DNA of 64,000 nucleotides from NCBI GenBank assembly GCA_934293005.1, contig CAKQYA010000013.1:1-64000 (forward strand), read 5' to 3'. Shown here one piece after another: positions 1-8,305 of this stretch (positions within the stretch are counted from its first letter, which is position 1; each line of letters starts with the position of its first letter). This DNA is from an uncultured Bacteroidaceae bacterium (lineage in GTDB: Bacteria > Bacteroidota > Bacteroidia > Bacteroidales > Bacteroidaceae). Made by a program: the position numbers and the translations under genes. Under the pieces are notes generated by a model. The model saw nothing but the letters and a program-made list of their open reading frames with translations. It searched no databases and had not been told where the DNA came from.

Positions 1-1
1 T

Positions 2-979
2 CGCAGCACGCTTGCGGAGGCCAATATACGCCGTCCTCAGGAGTTCTTTGCAAGTGTTTATGCGTATCTTTTGGAGAAGTATGCCAAGTTTTTAGCGGAC
101 AGCCGCCCCTCCAAGTGTTATAAGGGGCAGACACACGAGCCTAAAGACTGGGAGAAGTTGCTCTACATGATGGATTCCACCACAATAACGCTCTTTGATA
201 ACATACTCAAAGGTGTCGGGCGGCACCCGAAATCAGGCAAGAAGAAAGGTGGCATGAAAGTGCATACGGTAATGAAGTATCATGTTGGCGTGCCGATGGT
301 GGTGCAGCTCACCTCAGCTGCGAAACACGACCATTACCTGCTCAAAGAGGTGCATTTGCCCAAAGACTCCACTTTGGCAATGGACCGTGGTTACGTTGAC
401 ATCGCACAATTCCAACGTCTTACAGAAGAAGGCGTTTGCTACGTGACAAAAATGAAGAAAAACCTTAAGTATGAGGCGCTTAAATCTGTTACGTATGTCA
501 ATGCAGAGGGACTCGTAACGCATATTGATCAGAAAGTGCTTTTTACAAGAGGAGATCTCACCCACGAGGCACGAAGGGTAGAGATATTTTACGAGAATAA
601 GAAACCAGTTGTGTTATTGACCAACAACTTTGACTTTACGGTTGAGGACATTGCTGAAATCTACCGCCTAAGATGGGCTATCGAGTCGTTGTACAAACAG
701 CTTAAACAGAACTTCCCACTTCATTTCTTCTATGGTGACAGCGTCAATGCCATACAAATACAGACATGGGTAGTCCTGATAGCGAATCTGCTGATAACAG
801 TTCTGTCAAGAAGCATCAAGAGACATTGCGCATTCTCGCAAGTTGTTACCATGGTACGACTTATGCTTATGTACTACGTTGATTTTATCGCATTCATGGA
901 AAATCCCGAAAAAACTTGGAATGATTTCCTTGCAAAGGAGATGCAAAAAGCGCCACCTGAACCAAGTCTTTTCGATTAA
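2..979 (+). CDS. IS4-family transposase, 5' end cut by the window edge
   Basis: DDE transposase that cuts and joins IS ends. The visible 325 or so codons contain the first Asp (MMDSTTI, near 170), the second Asp (AMDRGYVD, near 380) and the IS4 signature Y-2-R-3-E-6-K at 662-706 (YRLRWAIESLYKQLKQ), so all catalytic residues are present. The GKKKGGMKVH segment before the second Asp is common in this family. The upstream frame (reading STLAEANIRRPQEFF) continues to the window edge without a stop and resembles the N-terminal DUF4372-type region of related transposases, so a TTG at 71 is not the true start. There is no internal frameshift; it may be active if the left end is intact. Confidence 0.9.
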   Translation, partial: RSTLAEANIRRPQEFFASVYAYLLEKYAKFLADSRPSKCYKGQTHEPKDWEKLLYMMDSTTITLFDNILKGVGRHPKSGKKKGGMKVHTVMKYHVGVPMVVQLTSAAKHDHYLLKEVHLPKDSTLAMDRGYVDIAQFQRLTEEGVCYVTKMKKNLKYEALKSVTYVNAEGLVTHIDQKVLFTRGDLTHEARRVEIFYENKKPVVLLTNNFDFTVEDIAEIYRLRWAIESLYKQLKQNFPLHFFYGDSVNAIQIQTWVVLIANLLITVLSRSIKRHCAFSQVVTMVRLMLMYYVDFIAFMENPEKTWNDFLAKEMQKAPPEPSLFD

Positions 980-1005
980 GGGGGCTTACTTTTGAAAAAA
1001 TAAAC

Positions 1006-1034
1006 CCCGAAGTCCTATTTTACGGGGCTTCGGG
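1006..1034. terminator. Hairpin behind the transposase
   Basis: CCCGAAG at 1006-1012 pairs with CTTCGGG at 1028-1034 around a 15-base loop. It lies 27 bases after the transposase stop and inside the IS. It has no long T run, so it may be a terminator or a structure that protects against read-through into the element. Confidence 0.45.
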
Positions 1035-1082
1035 AAGGATTTTTATGCTCTTTGGAGTTTTACCGGACAGCAATAATTTGCA

Positions 1083-1107
1083 CTACTTCTTGAACACTCA
1101 GAAGTAG
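1083..1107. terminator. Hairpin between the IS and the MurU-like gene
   Basis: CTACTTCT at 1083-1090 pairs perfectly with AGAAGTAG at 1100-1107 around nine bases. It sits 31 bases behind the stop of the leftward nucleotidyltransferase gene and could end that operon, but no clear T run follows on that strand. Confidence 0.4.
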
Positions 1108-1137
1108 CGTTATTATGATTTTACAATATCGCAATTA

Positions 1138-1929
1138 CTACAAAGAAAACTCTTTGGCCATAGATTCTGCCTGGGCCAATGTGTCAAGCTTGCCTACATC
1201 AATCATCTTTAGATTAGGATCGAAATGACAGCGTATAGGCACCTTGTCGCATACGCTGAGATAAAAATCCATAATGGAGAATTTCCCTTTCCATGCATCC
1301 ATCAAGGAAAGAAGCGACGGATCGAATATCTGAATGCCAGAGAAAGCATATAGATTATATTCCGACTCAATACGACGCTTGAAAGCCTCTGCGTCATGCG
1401 ATTCATTCTCATCTCCATTTATAGCCATTTGAAGTATATGCTCATAAGGCGATTTGATTTGTCCAGTGGCAATGTTTGTCCAACCAACAAGATTGTCTTC
1501 CTTGTCAAATATGAGGTATCTGAGAGTGTCGCGCTTAGACACAAGAAGCGTGGTCGAGGTCACATTATTATAAAAAGAGACAATGTCGGCATTGCTTATG
1601 ATATCCACATTGTGCACCAGAATAGGTCCATCCGAAGTGAAAAGTGGCGCTGCGGCTTTAAGTCCGCCACCCGTTTCAAGAAGCATGTCTGTCTCATCGC
1701 TAAATTTGACATTTACGCCAAAATTGTTGTTGGCATGGATGAAATCTATGATTTGACTGGAGAAATGGTGAACATTTACAACAATTTCCTCAGCTCCAGC
1801 GGCCTTGAGTCGTTCTATGAGAATCTGTATGAGCGGACGGCCGCATATGGGCACCATTGCTTTGGGCATAGTGTCGGTGAGAGGTTTAAGGCGAGTGCCT
1901 AAACCTGCAGCAAAAATCATTGCGTTCAT
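1138..1929 (-). CDS. MurU-like sugar-1-phosphate nucleotidyltransferase
   Basis: Probable N-acetylmuramate (or related amino-sugar) 1-phosphate uridylyltransferase, which would make UDP-sugar for peptidoglycan from recycled sugar. The 263 residues show the nucleotidyltransferase signature AAGLGTRLKPLTD at 7-19 with Lys23 in MPKAM, the ETGGGLK loop at 85-91 and the metal-binding Asp109 in VHNVDI. Length fits single-domain MurU rather than longer GlmU or GlmM-linked enzymes. It starts 42 bases after the kinase-RapZ gene, in the same direction, and AmgK kinase with MurU is a known anabolic recycling pair in Pseudomonas and other Gram-negatives. Substrate is inferred from this pairing; glucose- or mannose-1-phosphate transfer cannot be excluded from sequence alone. 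Confidence 0.75.
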   Translation of the reverse strand: MNAMIFAAGLGTRLKPLTDTMPKAMVPICGRPLIQILIERLKAAGAEEIVVNVHHFSSQIIDFIHANNNFGVNVKFSDETDMLLETGGGLKAAAPLFTSDGPILVHNVDIISNADIVSFYNNVTSTTLLVSKRDTLRYLIFDKEDNLVGWTNIATGQIKSPYEHILQMAINGDENESHDAEAFKRRIESEYNLYAFSGIQIFDPSLLSLMDAWKGKFSIMDFYLSVCDKVPIRCHFDPNLKMIDVGKLDTLAQAESMAKEFSL

Positions 1930-1971
1930 AGTGTTATCAGTATAATTTAAATTTCTTTTGGAAAGTGCCAG

Positions 1972-3633
1972 TCAATGTGTGTTCGCTTGAAGAATTTCTG
2001 TAATTTGCTGTTCTCTATGAAGCAATTGCACCTCAACGCCGAACAGCTTATTTATATGCTCCGCAGTATGCTGCGCACAATAGACAGAACGGTGCCTTCC
2101 GCCTGTGCAGCCAAAATTTATCTGCATGTCTGTGAATCCTCTTGCCTTGAAACGCTCTACATGGAAATCGACAAGCTTGTACACACTCTCAAGAAACGTC
2201 AGAATTTCACCGTCATTCTCGAGAAAATCTATTACTGGCTGGTCAAGCCCCGTTAAAGGTTTGAATGCATCGTATCTTCCTGGATTATGCGTGCTTCGGC
2301 AGTCGAAGACAAAGCCGCCTCCATTTCCAGTTGTGTCGGCAGGAATGCCCTTCTTGAATGAGAAAGAGTATACTCTCACTACAAGAGAACGCTCTGGATG
2401 AGCATTGAGATAAGATTTGTCATTTGATATATACGATTGCACATCAGTGGCACAGCCATTATGAGAAGCCAATGGATTCGTGGCATGCGTGGATATTGAC
2501 GCTTCTGGCTTATTGCAACATGACAACACAGGCGAACCGAATTGAGAGTCGCTTTTCTGAGCAGACATGGCAAAATCATTGTCAACGAGCATCATGCACA
2601 CCTCTTTCAGATATGGATAGTTGTCACAAGCCCCAAGAGACAGCTCAAGCCTCAGATTCTCAAGAGCCAAAGGAATGCTGTTTATGAAATATTCCTTTTT
2701 CTCCCATAATCCCCGAAAGCCATAAGCTCCAAGCACCTGGAGGATGCGGAAAAGAACAAAGAGATGAAGCCTCGCTACAAACACGTCTTTTGACACAGAG
2801 CAATATTTGCTCAAGCTTTGAAGATACACATCTATAAGTTCCTCTCTTTCGGCATCCTTGAATCGAGCCGACGACTGCCACAAGAAGGATGCCACATCAT
2901 AATGCAACGGGCCCTTGCGCCCTCCCTGATAATCGATGAAACAAGGGCCTTTGTCGGTCAGCATCACATTTCGTGATTGGAAATCACGGTAAAGGAATGT
3001 ATCGCCAGCATCTTTTATCAATTCATCTGCAAACATCTCGAAGTCGTATTGCAGACGAAGCTCATCAAACTCCAGACCGGTGAGTTTTAGGAAATCATAT
3101 TTGAAATAGTTGAGGTCAAACATCACTCCCATTCTGTCAAATTCGCGTTGTTGATAGCAATGATCAAACACCTCATCACACGTCTGCACTCTTCCTTCAG
3201 CCTTCAGCAATGTCGGCATAAACTGAATGTCGGGCAAACAGCTTATGCTGCGGCGCAAGCATTTCATAGCATCATCGTCGTAAGAGCCTTCATTGTTTCT
3301 ATGCCTTTGCATGAAATCATAGAGCGATGTGTTGCCACAGTCAGACTGAAGGTAAGTCATTCCGTCACATGACACCTTGATCACCTCAGGCACACACACG
3401 CCAGCCGAAGCCAACATCCCACTTAAGCTGATGAAAGCCTTGTTCTCGTCAATACTATTGCCCGACACGGCAATGACAGTCATCAATGGCCTGCCCCCAG
3501 AGAGACGATAATAGCGACGGTTGCTGCCCGACCCTTTTATAGGAGACACAACCGTTGGCTCAAAACCATATTGTTCTTTAAATAAAGCAGCACATTGCAG
3601 AGCTGCTTCATTCTCATTTATCATCTGTTTCAT
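1972..3633 (-). CDS. AmgK-like amino-sugar kinase fused to a RapZ C-terminal domain
   Basis: Two-domain protein of 553 residues. Residues about 20-345 form an aminoglycoside-phosphotransferase-type kinase: a glycine-containing loop (KGSGSNRRYYRL, 33-44), a catalytic loop with Asp217 in YRDFQSRN and a metal-binding Asp234 in IDYQGG. This fits AmgK, which phosphorylates MurNAc/GlcNAc at the anomeric position. Residues about 355-415 are a low-complexity linker. Residues about 416-545 match the C-terminal domain of RapZ (FDCRSTHNPGRY and GCTGGRHRSV, 508-517), which in E. coli binds glucosamine-6-phosphate. The RapZ N-terminal GTPase part is absent. It is followed closely by the MurU-like gene. 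My inference is that the RapZ module senses amino-sugar phosphate and tunes kinase activity. A start at the fourth codon is also possible. Confidence 0.85.
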   Translation of the reverse strand: MKQMINENEAALQCAALFKEQYGFEPTVVSPIKGSGSNRRYYRLSGGRPLMTVIAVSGNSIDENKAFISLSGMLASAGVCVPEVIKVSCDGMTYLQSDCGNTSLYDFMQRHRNNEGSYDDDAMKCLRRSISCLPDIQFMPTLLKAEGRVQTCDEVFDHCYQQREFDRMGVMFDLNYFKYDFLKLTGLEFDELRLQYDFEMFADELIKDAGDTFLYRDFQSRNVMLTDKGPCFIDYQGGRKGPLHYDVASFLWQSSARFKDAEREELIDVYLQSLSKYCSVSKDVFVARLHLFVLFRILQVLGAYGFRGLWEKKEYFINSIPLALENLRLELSLGACDNYPYLKEVCMMLVDNDFAMSAQKSDSQFGSPVLSCCNKPEASISTHATNPLASHNGCATDVQSYISNDKSYLNAHPERSLVVRVYSFSFKKGIPADTTGNGGGFVFDCRSTHNPGRYDAFKPLTGLDQPVIDFLENDGEILTFLESVYKLVDFHVERFKARGFTDMQINFGCTGGRHRSVYCAQHTAEHINKLFGVEVQLLHREQQITEILQANTH

Positions 3634-3658
3634 TTTTTATGGATATCATCTATAATTG

Positions 3659-3747
3659 TTTAACCCTAATCGGTCATTAGATTTGAAAAGAAGCAATAAT
3701 GTCATAATGATCTTTCTGTTTGGGCCTAATGACCAATTTAGGTTTAA
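3659..3747. repeat. Imperfect long inverted repeat of the ACCTAAATCGGTCATTAGG family
   Basis: The left arm at 3659-3680 (TTAACCCTAATCGGTCATTA) and the right arm at 3725-3747 (CCTAATGACCAATTTAGG then TTTAA) are near-complementary with about 44 bases between. It fills the gap between the permease gene and the kinase-RapZ gene. Shorter relatives are at 11009, 14121, 39322 and 54581. It could act as an attenuator or processing site separating the ABC genes from the recycling genes; no protein-coding content is supported here. Confidence 0.7.
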
Positions 3748-3846
3748 CAGGCATGCTAACAAGTCCACACATCTGCATGCCTGCTTTATTCGCCAAAAAT
3801 CCAAACATGAAGCGCATTCATGCTTGCGATGAAAAATCTGCAGCAA

Positions 3847-5049
3847 TTATCTCTTTTTCCAGATGTTGAGCACCTTCCTGCGCACCACAATGACATTGAA
3901 CACACTCACAGTCACAAAAAGCAATATGCCCACAGCAAGCGACATGCAAATGTCTGGTTTCTCATAGTCGGGAAAGAAACCTGAAATCATATCTATATAT
4001 ATGCTACGGAATATAAGCATCAATACTATTGCAAGCACAAGCACAAGAACATTCAGACCAACGGTGAGCATTTGATAAGGGAACGACACTTTTGCTGGCG
4101 AATAACCTATGATGAGCAGATTCTCGAGCTTCGAACTGTTTTTTTGCACAAGAAGGAAGATGCTCAACATAAGTATATAGATCGACAGAACGCTGATGAC
4201 AACGCCAACACCCATTACGATGCTGACCACAAGGCGAAGGATGAAAGTTGTCTTTGACGCATTAAGTTTGTCGGCATCGGTTTCATAGTCATGTTCATTT
4301 ATGAAACTCGTCACACGCTCATCTGTAGGGTTGTTCACTTCAAGAATCATACGCGTTGGGTCTGGCACAGCCTTCTTTGAAGCATAACGCTCGTTTGCCC
4401 ATTGCATGAATTTCTCAGGCACAAGAATGGTGTTGAGCCTGGATGAGAAGCCCACTATGAATCCGTCATACACATCGTTCTCGCCATTCTCTCCCTGTAT
4501 CTGGATCTTTAGTTTCATGGCGCTGAGCACACCCTCGCTCAGTTTGGGCAATCCTTTGCCTTGCGCGTAACCGAAATTATACAGGTCAAGATAGTTTTTA
4601 GGGAGAATGATGGGGATAGATTCAGAACCTTCTGTATAGTCCCAGGCTTCGCTCTTCACATCAACAAACTCATCAGGCACACTCTCGAAAAACATGTCGG
4701 TGGAGAATCTCATGAAACCATCAATGTCAAACCATGCCCTCACCCCAAATGCACTTGGAGTGAATGCCCCAACCTTCTCTACAAACTTTTCATTTTTTAT
4801 TTCATCAATATCTGATGCCGAGAAAACCGAATGGTTAGCACCTGTTATAGATGAAAGAGAACTTACTTTCTTGTTCAGAATTATATAGTCAGCCTTCATG
4901 AAACTGTCTTCATTGTCAACAGCTTTGAAGTCATTGTAAAATTGCACACCAAGCAAAATAATAGTAAGACCTATGAGGTTGGCAAAAAAGAAGCCGGCCA
5001 ACTGCGCTACGCTTACATGTTTTTTTAATAGTTTCCAGACCAAATTCAT
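3847..5049 (-). CDS. FtsX-like ABC transporter permease
   Basis: Inner-membrane permease of the MacB/FtsX/LolCE superfamily, 400 residues from the chosen start. One membrane segment lies near residues 18-38, then a large extracytoplasmic domain of about 220 residues, then three segments in the last third (LRLVVSIVMGVGVVISVLSI, the QMLTVGLNVLVLVL stretch and the AVGILLFVTVSVFNVIVV stretch). A start 16 codons further upstream (5097) is possible but adds a non-hydrophobic tail that family members lack. The ATPase gene starts upstream and ends 114 bases before it. Such permeases usually do not move small solutes but transmit ATP-driven motion to periplasmic partners or extract lipoproteins. The partner here is probably the DUF4836 lipoprotein encoded first in the group; this is inference. 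Confidence 0.75.
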   Translation of the reverse strand: MNLVWKLLKKHVSVAQLAGFFFANLIGLTIILLGVQFYNDFKAVDNEDSFMKADYIILNKKVSSLSSITGANHSVFSASDIDEIKNEKFVEKVGAFTPSAFGVRAWFDIDGFMRFSTDMFFESVPDEFVDVKSEAWDYTEGSESIPIILPKNYLDLYNFGYAQGKGLPKLSEGVLSAMKLKIQIQGENGENDVYDGFIVGFSSRLNTILVPEKFMQWANERYASKKAVPDPTRMILEVNNPTDERVTSFINEHDYETDADKLNASKTTFILRLVVSIVMGVGVVISVLSIYILMLSIFLLVQKNSSKLENLLIIGYSPAKVSFPYQMLTVGLNVLVLVLAIVLMLIFRSIYIDMISGFFPDYEKPDICMSLAVGILLFVTVSVFNVIVVRRKVLNIWKKR

Positions 5050-5163
5050 ATGATGGTAGTCGTTGTTGTATTGAATTGATAATATGTTTGCATGCACTTT
5101 ACATGACGCACATGCTATATAAACTAAAACTCCCTAAACAAAGAAGCATCAATCTGATAATAA

Positions 5164-5814
5164 TCATAGATTCAGCACCTTGTCATATTCCATTTCTATA
5201 TGTCGTCCAATGCTCGTCGAAATCACGCCAGCACCTTGCTTCATAGCTTCATCAAGGATGATGCGCCCCATGATGTCTGAATTGGTGTCGTCAAGATGAC
5301 TGATAGGTTCATCTATGAACAGAAAATCAAAAGGCTGACAGAGCGAGCGGATGAGAGCCACTCGCTGTTGCTGGCCAAACGACATCAGGCCAAGCGGCGA
5401 GTCCACTTTCTCAGAAATGCCAAGCATGTCAAACCACTCAAGAATCCTTTTCTTTTTCTGCTTGCCTGTGAGCTTGTTTTTTATGACTACATTTTCCATA
5501 GCCGTCAACTCCGGGAAAAGCCTTAATTCTTGCCACATCAGCGAGAAATGTCTTTTTCTGATGTCTGTCCATTGTGATATGGAAAAGTTGCGTGTGTCTA
5601 CTCCATCAAAGAGAATCTGCCCCTGGTAATCATTGCGGTATCCATATATGAAACTGCATAATGACGATTTGCCTGTGCCCGAGTTTGCTTCCACAAGATA
5701 GGTCTTGCCTTTCTCAAATACTATGTCTTGGTTCCACACATCACTCGCCAAATCCGCACGATTGGCAAAGACGTCAGGAATTGTTTTTATCAATTGTATC
5801 TTATCCATTGTCAA
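5164..5814 (-). CDS. ABC transporter ATP-binding protein, FtsE/LolD type
   Basis: ATPase partner of the FtsX-like permease encoded downstream. In 216 residues it has Walker A with GTGKSS (46-51), the Q-loop region near MWQELRLF (93-100), a variant signature MSFGQQQRV (144-152) replacing the usual LSGGQ, and Walker B FLFIDEP (164-170) followed by the D-loop HLDD. Six bases separate its start from the stop of the DUF4836 gene, so the two are almost certainly co-transcribed. A start two codons further in (5808) is equally likely. The signature motif is unusual in having Ser-Phe-Gly instead of Ser-Gly-Gly. It is not a BtuD candidate: it pairs locally with an FtsX-type, not a BtuC-type, permease. 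Confidence 0.8.
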   Translation of the reverse strand: MTMDKIQLIKTIPDVFANRADLASDVWNQDIVFEKGKTYLVEANSGTGKSSLCSFIYGYRNDYQGQILFDGVDTRNFSISQWTDIRKRHFSLMWQELRLFPELTAMENVVIKNKLTGKQKKKRILEWFDMLGISEKVDSPLGLMSFGQQQRVALIRSLCQPFDFLFIDEPISHLDDTNSDIMGRIILDEAMKQGAGVISTSIGRHIEMEYDKVLNL

Positions 5815-5820
5815 AAAATA

Positions 5821-7278
5821 TCATTCAAGTATTCCCTTGAGGAAGTTGACTTTTTTATCTTTCAGATTTATGTCTACCGTCATTTTCCCAAAGGTTTTTG
5901 ATTTTGCTATAACAGATTCAAGCTCACAATTCGAATTCATCAAGAATAATGAACGGCTATGGCCTTTAAGGCACGAGTCGCCATTTATGTAAGCATAGAA
6001 CAAATAGTCTGAGATGTCATCACGTATCAAGCTGCTGAGAATGTTGCCTGTGTCAAACTCAGGTCTGCTTATAGAAGTGAAATACAAATTGTCATCCTTC
6101 ACACCCCAGAAGAATTTGTTTTGTGTGCCACCCAACCTCAGGCAATAGTCAGTAGCCGATACATTGTCCATGCTTGCGCCATATTCAGCCATGCTTTGTT
6201 TCCAATAATCCACATCTTTGAGAAAATCCGAATTGTTCAACTCTGCAGCTACTGTAAAAAAGAATTCTTTTTGAGGATTCAGCGACACGAGCACGTCGCC
6301 GTCGATAGAAGATATCATCTGCTCGACATCAATGCAGCGTTCAAGCATGAACAGATATTCTTTGCATTGAGTCGACTTTTTCAGCAGGTTCAGCATCCAT
6401 TTGCCATTGGCGCTAAAGCATGCCCATGCTGAGACAAACCTCGTGTCATATTTGCTGAACTTGCCATTTATTTTATAGAGGTTTTTCTTCATGTTCTCCA
6501 TCATGCGACGGTCATCATCTGTCTTAGGAAGCAATTCAGCTTCGATGGCAACCTTGCCATTCTCAAAGTTGGCTGTGACAACAGAAGACATGTCTCCTAA
6601 CAAACAGAAGAAAGGCCATGGTTTTCCCTTTGGCATGAGTTCTTCGATGCTCCTGCGTGCATTGTTGGTCAACACCACTATGTCTTTGCCTTCTATATGA
6701 GTGTCAAACGTATATGTTGTCGAATAACTCTTGTCTTTGTCTTGTTTCATGAGAGCCAAAGCAGACTTCATGTCTCTTTCGCCCGACTGCAGCATCGAAT
6801 TGGCGTAAAGCAAAGCAGCCCTCTTGTCGTACAGCAAGCATATCTCCCCAAGCAGTTTGCAGCACATCACATCGTCACGTTCCACAGCTTTAGAGACAAT
6901 ATTGTTGGCTCTGAGCATCTGAAGAAACTCCTCAAAATCGTCTTTGTCAGCCAATTTCAGCACAAGTCCATAACAACCGTCACGACGGTGGAAGAGGCAA
7001 GCAGGCTCACGAAAGTCTATGCCTATGCTCGCTGGATCGTCTATCAAAGCATCGGCTTTGTCCTTATCTTTGGGATTCACGACGATTGAGACATTTTCTT
7101 TAGCGAGCTGCAGCATCTTCGATTCTGCCAGGTCTGCCTTTTCAGCCATGCTTTTAACGTTTATCATCACAATAGCGTCTGAGTCTGCAGGAATGACATT
7201 TTTATATTCATCGTTAGTGCACGAACTCATAATGGCTGCAACAAAAACCAACGTCATAATATAATAAACATACTTCAT
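5821..7278 (-). CDS. DUF4836-family lipoprotein
   Basis: Exported lipoprotein of 485 residues. The N-terminus MKYVYYIMTLVFVAAIMSSC is a lipoprotein signal with the lipidated Cys about residue 20; starting four codons earlier would spoil the short basic n-region. The mature part begins with IPADSDAIVMINVKSMAEKA, the typical opening of DUF4836 proteins of Bacteroidetes, which have no established function. Its stop lies only six bases before the ABC ATPase start, which ties it to the ATPase/FtsX pair as a probable periplasm-side partner. No acidic export signal follows the Cys beyond NDEY, so the side of the outer membrane it faces is unclear. Confidence 0.75.
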   Translation of the reverse strand: MKYVYYIMTLVFVAAIMSSCTNDEYKNVIPADSDAIVMINVKSMAEKADLAESKMLQLAKENVSIVVNPKDKDKADALIDDPASIGIDFREPACLFHRRDGCYGLVLKLADKDDFEEFLQMLRANNIVSKAVERDDVMCCKLLGEICLLYDKRAALLYANSMLQSGERDMKSALALMKQDKDKSYSTTYTFDTHIEGKDIVVLTNNARRSIEELMPKGKPWPFFCLLGDMSSVVTANFENGKVAIEAELLPKTDDDRRMMENMKKNLYKINGKFSKYDTRFVSAWACFSANGKWMLNLLKKSTQCKEYLFMLERCIDVEQMISSIDGDVLVSLNPQKEFFFTVAAELNNSDFLKDVDYWKQSMAEYGASMDNVSATDYCLRLGGTQNKFFWGVKDDNLYFTSISRPEFDTGNILSSLIRDDISDYLFYAYINGDSCLKGHSRSLFLMNSNCELESVIAKSKTFGKMTVDINLKDKKVNFLKGILE

Positions 7279-7494
7279 ACAATCAATCATTTAAAGATAA
7301 AACATACTATTGTTAACTCAAAATCAAATCATAAGCGGTGCCCATCATTATTCTTGCATTTTGACATTCTCTATCTTGCAAGCATGAGAGCAGATCGCTT
7401 TGATGTGATAAAAAATTTTTTTTTGAATACCTGCCTAAGCACCCATCATCAATCTCCTACATCTATTGCCGATATTGCGAATCAATTCAGCTAA

Positions 7495-8241
7495 TCACCT
7501 GTTGGAAAGACTCATGATGTGCACCGCCGCCAATGCAGCAGTTTCGGTGCGCAGCCTGCTTTTGCCAAGCGACATACTCTTGAAGCCGTTATCCACAGCC
7601 ATCCTCACTTCATCGATGGAAAAGTCGCCCTCTGGTCCGATCATCACCACAGCGTCAGCACCTTTCACCATGCAGTCTATCAGTTCTGCTTTAGCGGCCA
7701 GGCTTGGCTCGTCATCATGGCAATGGCAGATGAATTTCTGCACCTCTTCCCCATTGGCAGATTTCATTTCTGCCATTCTCTTCACGAAAGAGGCAAATGT
7801 CTCCATGCTGTTGACCAAAGGCTTCCATGCTTTGCGGCTTTGCTTCATCGCCGACACCACTATTTTGTCTATCCTTTCAGTCTTGATGATGGTGCGTTCC
7901 GACCAACGGCTTCGGATGAACGAAAATTCGTCAACGCCTATTTCTGTGGCTTTCTCTGCAAACCATTCCGTGCGGTCTATGTTTTTTGTCGGAGCCATTG
8001 CCACATGAAGGTGTGGCTCCCACAAACGCTTCTGAGGAAGAGCATCTACTACATTATAAAAACAATGCTTCTTGTTAGCCTCTGCTACCACGGCTTTATA
8101 GAAAGTGCCTTCGCCGTCCATCAGCATCATCTCGTCTCCTGCTTCCATGCGCAGCACACGAATGGCATGCTGCGCTTCTTCTTCAGGCAACTCGTGCATT
8201 TCTGCCGCATGCGGCACATAAAAGTATCTTACTTCCTTCAT
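7495..8241 (-). CDS. rsmE: 16S rRNA (uracil-1498-N3) methyltransferase RsmE
   Basis: SAM-dependent SPOUT methyltransferase that modifies U1498 of 16S rRNA in assembled 30S subunits. The 248-residue product starts MKEVRYFYVP, followed by the PUA-like N-terminal part with HAIRVLRMEAGD; the knotted C-terminal part shows IGPEGDFSIDEV and SLGKSRLRTETA, both hallmarks of RsmE. A frame extension of 21 codons upstream would overlap the tsaD end and lacks family similarity; the chosen ATG is preceded by CAGGGAT, a plausible ribosome-binding site. It follows tsaD by 64 bases and likely belongs to the map-tsaD-rsmE transcript. Confidence 0.92.
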   Translation of the reverse strand: MKEVRYFYVPHAAEMHELPEEEAQHAIRVLRMEAGDEMMLMDGEGTFYKAVVAEANKKHCFYNVVDALPQKRLWEPHLHVAMAPTKNIDRTEWFAEKATEIGVDEFSFIRSRWSERTIIKTERIDKIVVSAMKQSRKAWKPLVNSMETFASFVKRMAEMKSANGEEVQKFICHCHDDEPSLAAKAELIDCMVKGADAVVMIGPEGDFSIDEVRMAVDNGFKSMSLGKSRLRTETAALAAVHIMSLSNR

Positions 8242-8305
8242 ATCCCTGCTTTGATAAAAAAGATGAGCGCGCACCGTATCTTGCACGGCGCGCACAGCAA
8301 TCATG

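Larger units (their letters stand above)
1..1074 (+). mobile_element. IS4-family insertion sequence, right part (left part outside window)
   Basis: The transposase reading frame is already open at base 2, so the element begins left of the window. After the transposase stop at 979 there are about 95 bases holding a hairpin (1006-1034), then the string TTTTACCGGACAGCAAT near 1057-1073, which I take as the likely terminal inverted repeat. The exact right end and target duplication cannot be fixed because the left end is missing. The next gene, the MurU-like gene on the other strand, stops at 1138, so the element lies just behind its 3' end. Confidence 0.7.

Noticed and set aside
3646..3846. 66-codon minus-strand frame between the permease and kinase genes
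   Set aside because: It coincides with the long inverted repeat and has no recognisable product.
5164..5814. ABC ATPase as the missing BtuD
   Set aside because: It is coupled to a DUF4836 lipoprotein and an FtsX-type permease, and lies far from the riboswitch-controlled locus.
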